A stretch of 64,000 bases of DNA from an uncultured Bacteroidota bacterium (lineage in GTDB: Bacteria; Bacteroidota; Bacteroidia; JABEUT01): the NCBI GenBank assembly GCA_903916255.1, contig CAIWVW010000132.1, forward strand, positions 43,689-107,688, written 5' to 3'. Each line of letters starts with the position of its first letter. Position 1 is the first letter of the stretch. This document shows positions 58,044 to 64,000 of this stretch, piece by piece. The translations under genes and the position numbers were made by a program. The notes below the pieces were generated by a model. It did not search any database and was not told the DNA's origin. It saw only the letters and a program-made list of their open reading frames with translations.

Positions 58044-59594
58044 TTAATTTGTAACCCGAGATATTTGTTCCGGCTTCATTTTCTTATAGACTATCATAAT
58101 AGTATATGCCGCACAGGCAATAAGAAAAGGCCAAACCGGCAACAAATAGCGGTTATCGGCGAGGCGCAAAACAAGCGGATGGATTATCATATCAAATCCG
58201 GGAATTATGCAAAGCAGCAGGAGCAATATATTGCTGCGAAGCCCATTCCATAAGAGCAAGAACATTCCGATTATTCCGAAAAATAAAATGAATAAATAGA
58301 ATGAATGGTAAAAACGCGTCATAAGATTTCCCAGTCCGGGAATTTGCCCCCGTTTAAAATACTGGCTGTTATTATCGAACAAAAATTTCCTGAAAAGAAT
58401 GATTTTCGATTTTATATTATAGATATAAAATTTTTCTTTTTTAATAGAAGCTTTGTAGCGGTCAAATCGTTCATCAATATCATTTTGTAATGCCGCTGCC
58501 TTTGCAGAAGCAGGCTTTAAAGGGTATTCCAAAACTACAAACGCTTTGAACCAATCTTGATTTACGCTGTTATAAAAACTATCTACCGAAGGTTTTTGCA
58601 TCGCCATAAATGAATGCACTTTATCGCGCAATAGATACAGACTGTCTTTATTAAACTGCGATGTATAAATATCATCAGGCAGGGAATCATAATGCGCTAT
58701 GTCCGGTTCCCCGGGAAATAAAATTCCGCCGAACCAGGTTAAGTTCGAATTCGGGTCAGGCAGGTCCACCGCGCCACCCCAGCTTTGCACAAACTCCTGC
58801 ATATGGCTCATATATGAACTGCCGATGTATGGATAATAAAAACCGTTCGCCAGTGGAATAAATTTTTCATGCACTTTATAATTTCGTGCTATCCATGCGC
58901 CATCTGCAAGTATGAAAACAATACTGAAAGCAAACAATGGTTTGATAAATGCCTTTTTATTTTTGAACGCATAGTAGAGATAAATTAAGGCGTATGCAGG
59001 TAGAATCATTACAAATACGGGCCGCAGGAATACGGCCCAGGTGAGAAATAATCCGGAATAAAAAAGGTGTTTCAACTTTAAACTCTGGAAATAGTTGGCA
59101 AAGTACCAGGTGCCGAAAATTAAAAAAGCCGTGCAAAGCGGTTCGGTCATCAGGCAGATATCGTAGTAATTTGAATAGGAACTAATCAGGAAAAAATAAA
59201 ATGAGAGGTAAAATATCCTGTCCGATTTGGTAACGAGACGTGCCAAAAGAGCGAGGTAATAAACGCCCAGCGAACTGATTATTAATTGCGCAATAATAAT
59301 AGTGTTGTAGGTAGTGTTATAGGAAAAAATAAGGCGCAATAGATAATAGATGATTCCAAATCCTGGCATGCGGCGGTCAGGCTCATATACGCCATGTTTA
59401 AGCAGGTTTTCAATGGGGTCAGTATAAGAAGGAGTGTCGCCTATAAACCCAAAACTAAGCAGGTGCGGGTCGGCACGATGGCCGTGAAGAAGTTGCAGGA
59501 AAGGTATCAGCGCTTTAATTAGAAATGCCAGTAAAATCCAAAAAAACGATTTGGAGGGATTCCGGAGAAAAAAACGGGTAATGGTATTGTTCAA
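58044..59594 (-). CDS. Polytopic membrane glycosyltransferase-like protein (GT39/GT83-like)
   Basis: The 516-residue protein has about ten membrane helices, beginning with PSKSFFWILLAFLIKALIPF. The first periplasmic loop carries acidic residues (GFIGDTPSYTDPIENLLKHG, EPDRRMPGFGIIYYLLR), as expected for lipid-sugar-dependent GT-C enzymes. It ends in a long periplasmic domain and three more helices. It is convergent with the GT2 gene (6 bp between stops). Transfer of a sugar from undecaprenyl phosphate to protein or lipid is inferred; substrate unknown. Confidence 0.78.
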   Translation of the reverse strand: MNNTITRFFLRNPSKSFFWILLAFLIKALIPFLQLLHGHRADPHLLSFGFIGDTPSYTDPIENLLKHGVYEPDRRMPGFGIIYYLLRLIFSYNTTYNTIIIAQLIISSLGVYYLALLARLVTKSDRIFYLSFYFFLISSYSNYYDICLMTEPLCTAFLIFGTWYFANYFQSLKLKHLFYSGLFLTWAVFLRPVFVMILPAYALIYLYYAFKNKKAFIKPLFAFSIVFILADGAWIARNYKVHEKFIPLANGFYYPYIGSSYMSHMQEFVQSWGGAVDLPDPNSNLTWFGGILFPGEPDIAHYDSLPDDIYTSQFNKDSLYLLRDKVHSFMAMQKPSVDSFYNSVNQDWFKAFVVLEYPLKPASAKAAALQNDIDERFDRYKASIKKEKFYIYNIKSKIILFRKFLFDNNSQYFKRGQIPGLGNLMTRFYHSFYLFILFFGIIGMFLLLWNGLRSNILLLLLCIIPGFDMIIHPLVLRLADNRYLLPVWPFLIACAAYTIMIVYKKMKPEQISRVTN

Positions 59595-59711
59595 TCAGTT
59601 ATATTTTCAAAGGATTCAGGACAAAGATAGAAAAGCTTAATTGCACCGTCAAATAAAAAAGTGATGCGGGCGCAATTTCTAAAATTGATTTTTTAATTAA
59701 AAAGAAAGGAA

Positions 59712-59837
59712 AGATGCCGAAACAAGTTCGGCATGACCTTGTTTCTCACTTTAGGGGATGAGTAAGGGGGCGGCTTCGCCGCCCCCTTACTCATTCTTGA
59801 ATACACATTCGGTCATCCCGAATTTGTTTCGGCATCT
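59712..59837. repeat. Nested palindromic element with inner GC-rich hairpin
   Basis: Outer arms 59712-59738 and 59811-59837 match at about 25 of 27 positions and contain AGATGCCGAAACAA. Inside is a 17-bp-arm hairpin (59758-59774 and 59778-59794, core GGGGGCGGCTTCGCCGCCCCC) with a TTC loop. It lies in the 321-bp gap between two divergently read genes, away from any stop. The rest of that gap (59595-59711 and 59838-59915) shows nothing I recognise. Confidence 0.75.
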
Positions 59838-59915
59838 CAAAATTTAGAGCCGTCATTTAAATCCAACTAACCCACTACTCAAAAAAAGTGATATTTTAGA
59901 CATCTCTAAAATACT

Positions 59916-60653
59916 ATGCCCCTTACATTTTCACATCCAGCTGTTATATTGCCTGCAAAATTTTTGCCCGAACGCTGGGTATCTATGACAGGACTGATTA
60001 TAGGTTCCATTACCCCGGATTTTGAATATTTTATGCGGATGAAAGTCGAAAGCATTTACAGCCACACCTGGTTCGGAATGCTTTGGTTTGATTTGCCGCT
60101 TGCGATATTGCTCACCTTCGTTTACCATTATATTATCCGCAATCCTTTTATAAGTAATAGCCCTGTTTTTCTTAAAAGAAGGCTCTCGCGATACATGGAT
60201 TTTAAATGGGCTCCCTATTTCAAAAATCATTTTTTTACCGTAATAATTTGTCTGCTTGCCGGCATAGCCTCGCACCTTTTTTGGGACGCATTTACCCATC
60301 CCCACGGCGATTTTGTTAAGATGATACCTTTCCTGCGGGAAAGCGCAACCCTTTTTGGTTACCATATTCCAAACGACAGAATATTGCAATACATCAGTAC
60401 CGTAGTGGGCGGCGTAATTGTTTTTTATGCCGTAATGAAAATACCCCGCGCCGCAGATTATGCTCCATCGCACCACCCGGTTTATTATTGGTTTTTTGTT
60501 ATTGGTACAGGCATAGTGGCAGCCAACATCCGCATTTTATTGGGCCTGCATTATTGGGAGTATGTTACGGTTGCAACATCAGCTGCTTCCGGGTTTATTG
60601 CCGGAGCTATTATTGTTCCTTTATTTCTGGGAAGAACGGTTGCTGAAGATTGA
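59916..60653 (+). CDS. DUF4184-family membrane protein
   Basis: The 245-residue protein starts MPLTFSHPAVILPAKFLPER, with GLIIGSITPDFEYFMRM and FWDAFTHPHGDFVKMIPFL, the signatures of DUF4184 (related to membrane-bound metal-dependent hydrolase-like families with conserved His/Asp). It has six or so membrane helices. Function is unknown. It is monocistronic and followed by a terminator-like hairpin at 60673. Confidence 0.87.
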   Translation: MPLTFSHPAVILPAKFLPERWVSMTGLIIGSITPDFEYFMRMKVESIYSHTWFGMLWFDLPLAILLTFVYHYIIRNPFISNSPVFLKRRLSRYMDFKWAPYFKNHFFTVIICLLAGIASHLFWDAFTHPHGDFVKMIPFLRESATLFGYHIPNDRILQYISTVVGGVIVFYAVMKIPRAADYAPSHHPVYYWFFVIGTGIVAANIRILLGLHYWEYVTVATSAASGFIAGAIIVPLFLGRTVAED

Positions 60654-60672
60654 CTCCTGATTTGCAAGGGGG

Positions 60673-60716
60673 AAAAGAGAGGGTGCAGGCAAAGCCTGCA
60701 CCCTCTCTTTTTTTAA
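60673..60716 (+). terminator. Strong hairpin with T-run after the DUF4184 gene
   Basis: Arms 60673-60690 (AAAAGAGAGGGTGCAGGC) and 60694-60711 are perfect 18-bp reverse complements with an AAA loop, followed by T residues. It lies 20 bp after the stop codon. It looks like an intrinsic terminator, but also resembles the inner hairpins of the nested palindromic elements. Confidence 0.65.
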
Positions 60717-60731
60717 TCAACCTAACGACTC

Positions 60732-60758
60732 TGTCATTCCGAACGAAGTGAGGAATCT
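60732..60758. repeat. Single arm of the 42070 nested repeat
   Basis: These 27 bp, containing CATTCCGAACGAAGTGAGG, match the outer arm at 42177-42203 exactly. Here there is no opposite arm nearby, only the GC-rich hairpin at 60673 on its left, so this is a half copy. Confidence 0.7.
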
Positions 60759-60792
60759 ATCCTATTTTTAAAATGCATTAGCAAAGAAATTA

Positions 60793-60800
60793 TATCTTTG
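60793..60800 (+). promoter_or_regulatory. Candidate -7 box TATCTTTG before the EVE gene
   Basis: TATCTTTG matches the Bacteroidota -7 consensus and lies 19 bp before the ATG at 60820. No clear -33 TTTG is present. Confidence 0.4.
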
Positions 60801-60819
60801 ACGGCATATACTAAACCCC

Positions 60820-61218
60820 ATGAATTATTGGCTTGCAAAATCAGAACCTTCCGCTTATTCCTGGGAAGAATTACTGAAAGATAAAAAAACAGCTTGGACG
60901 GGAGTCCGCAATTATGCCGCTCGCTTGCACCTTAATGCTATGAAAAAGGGCGACCATGTCTTTTTTTATCACAGCAACGAAGGCTTGTGCATTGTAGGCA
61001 TTGCCAAGGTAGTGAAGGAAGCCTACCCCGACCCTACCGATAAAGAATGGACAGCAGTGGATATAGCCCCTGTGGAAACACTTAAAAAGCCCGTTGCGCT
61101 TGCCCAAATGAAAGCCGAAAAGAAACTGGCAGGCATGGCGCTTATCCGTATCGGGCGTTTATCGGTTAGCCCGGTTTCAAAGGCAGAATATGATATCATT
61201 ATCAAGATGTCGCGCTGA
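60820..61218 (+). CDS. EVE-domain protein
   Basis: The 132-residue protein is a single EVE domain: MNYWLAKSEPSAYSWEELLK at the start, WTGVRNYAARLHLNAMKKGD and VFFYHSNEGLCIVGIAKVVK. These are the hallmarks of this PUA-like fold (as in Thy28). EVE domains bind modified bases in nucleic acids, and in bacteria are seen alone as housekeeping genes or in phage defence. It is monocistronic here, with no restriction gene nearby. Confidence 0.95.
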   Translation: MNYWLAKSEPSAYSWEELLKDKKTAWTGVRNYAARLHLNAMKKGDHVFFYHSNEGLCIVGIAKVVKEAYPDPTDKEWTAVDIAPVETLKKPVALAQMKAEKKLAGMALIRIGRLSVSPVSKAEYDIIIKMSR

Positions 61219-61220
61219 AA

Positions 61221-61251
61221 TTTGCGAATGACGCCCTAATTACTACCTTTG
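61221..61251 (+). promoter_or_regulatory. Candidate promoter of TonB receptor 2
   Basis: TTTG at 61221-61224 and TACCTTTG at 61244-61251 are separated by 19 bp, an ideal Bacteroidota -33/-7 pair. The start codon is 35 bp downstream. It begins inside the last bases after the EVE stop. Confidence 0.65.
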
Positions 61252-61286
61252 CCAACCCTTTTATATAAACAGGCATCCTTGTATTT

Positions 61287-63641
61287 ATGAAGTTAAACAA
61301 GATTTCTTTTTTCGCACTCCTCTGTTTTTTAATAACCGCCACTTGCGGGTTTGCTCAAAACGCTACCGTTAGGGGTTTTGTATATATCGATAAAACATTA
61401 GAACCAGCACTCTACACAACAGTCTATTTGCAGGGAACAAATTATGCATCGAGCACCGATGTAAATGGATATTTTTCTATCAGCCATGTGCCTGCGGGTA
61501 ATTATATGCTGATGGTTACCTATCTCGGCTACGATACCGTGCGGGAAGCCATAACCCTTACCAAGGACCAGATATTTACCAAGAAACTTTATATAAAAGA
61601 ATCGTCGCAATCATTAGGGACGGTAGATATTTCAGCGGCTGCAAAATCGCATGAAACAGAAACCCAGGTTTCCACAACAGTAATAACCCTGAAGGATATG
61701 CAGTCTATCCCTACGGTTGGCGGACAACCCGATTTTGCCCAGTATTTACAGGTGCTTCCGGGTGTTGTTTCCACGGGCGATGAAGGCGGGCAGTTATATA
61801 TCGAGGGCGGACAACCTATTCAAAATAAAGTGCTGCTCGATGGCATGACCATCTTCAATCCCTTCCACTCCATCGGATTATTTTCCGTGTTCGATGCCGA
61901 TATTATCAGCGATGCTACTGTATATGCCGGAGGATTTAATTCGGAATATGGCGACCGTATTTCTTCCATTATGGATATCCGCACACGCGACGGAAATAAA
62001 AAGCAAGTTACCGGAAAGGTAGATGTAAGCCCTTTCGGAGCACATGCTTTAGTGGAAGGCCCATTGGTTAAAAATAAGGATGACGACCCTAAAAAAGCCA
62101 GCGCATCATTTATTCTTTCTTTCAAAAATTCCTACCTCGCGCAAACTTCCAAAGAAATATATCCATATATAAATGATGGAGGCGGTATACCTTTCAATTT
62201 TGCCGACTATTATGGTAAAGTATCGTTAAATACCTCTAACGGCAGCAAGCTGAACCTGTTCGGATTCGATTTTACCGATAATGTAAACTACCCCAATATT
62301 GCCACTATCAACTGGCACGAAGCAGGCGCAGGCCTTAATTTTATTCTGGTTCCTGCCAACTCATCCAGTTTAATGGAATGTAATATCGACTATTCGAATT
62401 ATACCATCAGCATGTCTCAGGCGGGGTTGCCTACCGATACCAGCAGCATTTCCACTTTCAGCGCCCAATTAAAATGGACACAGTTTTTGGGGAACTCCAC
62501 TATATCGTATGGCTTTGAAATGTCCGGTACCGGCACCAGTTTAGATTTAACCAATTATGCAAATGCGCAGGTAACCGAAAATGAAACTTCCGATGAATTA
62601 TGCGGATTTGTAAAATGGAAATATTTATCGCCCAATAAAAAATTCATCATCGAACCGGGCTTCCGTTTGCAATATTATTCGTCGGCTGCATTCAGCGCCG
62701 CTTCTCCCGAACCGCGCATTGATGCCAAATACAACGTATCTAAAAAATTCCGTTTGAAATTTGCAGCGGGGCTTTATTCCCAAACCCTTGTAAGCACTAT
62801 TGACGAAACTCAGGTGGTCGACCTTTTCTACGGTATCATCACCAGCCCGCCCACTTCTGATATTCCCGCAAACTTTACCCAGCAGGGAAGCACAACATCG
62901 CAGCCTGTTACCAATGCCCTGCAAAGAGCCTATCACCTTACCGCCGGTTTTGAATACGACCCTATAAAAACCATGCACATAAATGTAGAGGCTTACGAAA
63001 AAGATTTTTTGCAAACCTCAACACTTAATTACAACCAGATTTATCCGAATGCTTCACCGTATGTCGGCGTTAAAAATGATACGCTTACCAAACCCTTTTT
63101 AGTGCAATCGGGTAAAGCCTACGGTGCCGATATTACCATCAAATGGGACGTTAAGCACTTCTCCATTTACACGGTATATTCGTTGGGATATGTTACCTAT
63201 TGGGATGGAACCTATGCTTTTCCGCCACCATTCGACAGGAGAAACAGCGTGAACCTTGTAGTATCATATAAATTCGGAAAAGACTTAAGCTGGCAAGCTA
63301 ATGTGCGCTGGAACTATGGCTCCGGTTTCCCATTTACGCCTACACAGGGTTTTTATGGTCAAACCTCTCTTAGCACCATTAATACCAATGTGCAATCGAA
63401 TAACCCTAACCTCGGCATTTTATATGGTTCGTTTGACAGCGAGCGTTTGCCCGATTACCACCGCCTTGATGTGAGCCTCTCTAAAAACTTCCAGTTTTCA
63501 CAACGTATGGCGTTGCGCTGCAATGCCAGTGTAATTAACTTATACGACCGCGAAAATATTTTTTACTTCAACCGTATCACTAACCAACGGGTAAATCAAT
63601 TACCTATTCTGCCTACGTTAAGTGTTGGGTTGGATTTCTAG
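61287..63641 (+). CDS. TonB-dependent outer-membrane receptor 2
   Basis: The 784-residue receptor has a signal peptide (LLCFLITATCGFAQ) and a carboxypeptidase-regulatory-like domain (ATVRGFVYIDKTLEPALYTT, SSTDVNGYFSISHVPAGNYM). The plug includes YLQVLPGVVSTGDEGGQLYI, EGGQPIQNKVLLDGMTIFNP and GGFNSEYGDRISSIMDIRT. The barrel ends with LPTLSVGLDF, the expected aromatic terminal strand. Its ligand is unknown and no SusD partner follows. The last 162 bp and 108 bp of following sequence are tandemly duplicated just downstream, so the 3' end is present twice. Confidence 0.93.
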   Translation: MKLNKISFFALLCFLITATCGFAQNATVRGFVYIDKTLEPALYTTVYLQGTNYASSTDVNGYFSISHVPAGNYMLMVTYLGYDTVREAITLTKDQIFTKKLYIKESSQSLGTVDISAAAKSHETETQVSTTVITLKDMQSIPTVGGQPDFAQYLQVLPGVVSTGDEGGQLYIEGGQPIQNKVLLDGMTIFNPFHSIGLFSVFDADIISDATVYAGGFNSEYGDRISSIMDIRTRDGNKKQVTGKVDVSPFGAHALVEGPLVKNKDDDPKKASASFILSFKNSYLAQTSKEIYPYINDGGGIPFNFADYYGKVSLNTSNGSKLNLFGFDFTDNVNYPNIATINWHEAGAGLNFILVPANSSSLMECNIDYSNYTISMSQAGLPTDTSSISTFSAQLKWTQFLGNSTISYGFEMSGTGTSLDLTNYANAQVTENETSDELCGFVKWKYLSPNKKFIIEPGFRLQYYSSAAFSAASPEPRIDAKYNVSKKFRLKFAAGLYSQTLVSTIDETQVVDLFYGIITSPPTSDIPANFTQQGSTTSQPVTNALQRAYHLTAGFEYDPIKTMHINVEAYEKDFLQTSTLNYNQIYPNASPYVGVKNDTLTKPFLVQSGKAYGADITIKWDVKHFSIYTVYSLGYVTYWDGTYAFPPPFDRRNSVNLVVSYKFGKDLSWQANVRWNYGSGFPFTPTQGFYGQTSLSTINTNVQSNNPNLGILYGSFDSERLPDYHRLDVSLSKNFQFSQRMALRCNASVINLYDRENIFYFNRITNQRVNQLPILPTLSVGLDF

Positions 63642-63651
63642 TCCGAGCCCG

Positions 63652-63678
63652 GTCGGAGCCCGACTGGCAATTATTCAA
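63652..63678. repeat. Stop-adjacent repeat after TonB receptor 2, first copy
   Basis: GTCGGAGCCCGACTGGCAAT plus TATTCAA, identical to the copy after ispD at 38397. It begins 11 bp after the stop codon and is preceded by GTCCGAGCCCG, a partial copy. The second copy lies at 63922-63948 in the tandem unit. Confidence 0.65.
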
Positions 63679-63749
63679 AGCTATAATAACCGGAAGCAGG
63701 GATTATATGCTCACTTGCCGTCTGCTTTAGCTGACGGCAATGGAGAAAT

Positions 63750-63911
63750 TCTAAAAACTTCCAGTTTTCACAACGTATGGCGTTGCGCTGCAATGCCAGT
63801 GTAATTAACTTGTACGACCGCGAAAACATATTTTACTTCAACCGTATTACCAACCAACGGGTAAATCAATTACCCATTCTTCCTACCTTAAGCGTTGGGT
63901 TGGATTTCTAG
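63750..63911 (+). pseudogene. 3' fragment of a TonB receptor gene (second copy)
   Basis: The segment encodes the final 53 residues of a TonB receptor (from LKNFQFSQRMALRCNASVIN-like sequence to LSVGLDF) in frame with its own TAG at 63909-63911, but has no start or upstream part. It matches the end of the receptor at 61287 with only synonymous changes. It is either a remnant of a paralogous receptor, a recombination product, or an assembly joint between strain variants. Confidence 0.75.
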
Positions 63912-64000
63912 TCCGAGCCCGGTCGGAGCCCGACTGGCAATTATTCAAAGCTATAATAACCGGAAGCAGGGATTATATGCTCACTTGCCGTCTGCTTTAG

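Larger units (their letters stand above)
63480..64000 (+). repeat. 270-bp tandem duplication across the end of TonB receptor 2
   Basis: Unit 1 (63480-63749) covers the last 54 codons of the receptor, its stop and downstream sequence; unit 2 starts at 63750 and runs off the window. Over the coding part the copies differ at nine sites (63542, 63557, 63560, 63578, 63581, 63605, 63611, 63617, 63623), all third codon positions and all synonymous. The following 89 bp (63642-63730 and 63912-64000) are identical. A hairpin (TGCCGTC ... GACGGCA near 63716-63739) lies at the junction. Confidence 0.9.

Noticed and set aside
60820..61218. EVE gene as part of a defence island
   Set aside because: No restriction, retron, CBASS or other defence gene adjoins it; stand-alone EVE proteins are common.
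63622..63804. 60-codon open frame across the tandem junction
   Set aside because: It is in a different frame from the receptor and arises from the duplication joint.

Overview
The window is a 64 kb piece of a Bacteroidota chromosome. The evidence is a type IX secretion C-terminal sorting domain, two TonB-dependent receptors with N-terminal carboxypeptidase-regulatory domains, promoters of the TTTG / TAnnTTTG kind, weak Shine-Dalgarno use and a moderately AT-rich composition. I cannot place it below phylum level. The many short intergenic repeats are of a sort often seen in uncultured Bacteroidota. I see no rRNA, tRNA, CRISPR array, transposase, integrase or phage block. This is core chromosome with scattered toxin-antitoxin pairs.

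Layout. 0-6.5 kb: cytochrome c fragment, toxin-antitoxin pair, mnmG, three parS-like palindromes around a small ORF, tryptophan 2,3-dioxygenase, VIT1/CCC1 and MarC membrane proteins. 6.5-13 kb: secreted proteins, a MORN-repeat protein, rpiB-lutB and a T9SS-exported repeat protein. 13-20 kb: two very large modular surface proteins; a third lies at 50.4-52.2 kb. 20-29 kb: aldehyde dehydrogenase (ALDH7 type), a dxr / PAP2 phosphatase / rseP cluster, a HigBA pair and a 2-hydroxyacid dehydrogenase. 29-36.4 kb: two adjacent minus-strand units, a LiaF-like protein / LytS-type kinase / SRPBCC / LytTR regulator / small ferredoxin-like protein, then a TonB receptor / TPR protein / MDR oxidoreductase. 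36.6-47.5 kb: queA-ispD-rlmN, a DUF4160/DUF2442 pair, saccharopine dehydrogenase, FAH-family hydrolase, recA, an MCE/MlaD protein and an Fe-S membrane protein. 47.5-64 kb: a second HigBA pair, MFS transporter, polA, OsmC, a fifth toxin-antitoxin pair, glycosyltransferases, DUF4184, EVE and a second TonB receptor whose 3' end is tandemly duplicated.

Most striking points. (1) The two transcription units at 29-36.4 kb carry the same upstream region: three short direct repeats at exactly 21-bp spacing beside a matching -7 box. This fits binding by the LytTR regulator encoded between them, and makes the locus a candidate self-contained envelope-response and uptake system. (2) Three parS-like 16-mers lie within 490 bp just after mnmG and may mark the partition region near the origin. 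(3) A 270-bp tandem duplication at the right edge has nine differences between copies, all synonymous third positions, next to an identical 89-bp non-coding part. (4) Several families of short palindromic repeats occupy intergenic positions: nested hairpins, a stop-codon-adjacent element and AAAGTT word repeats before start codons. A few sit inside genes. (5) PolA seems to lack the acidic residues of the proofreading site.
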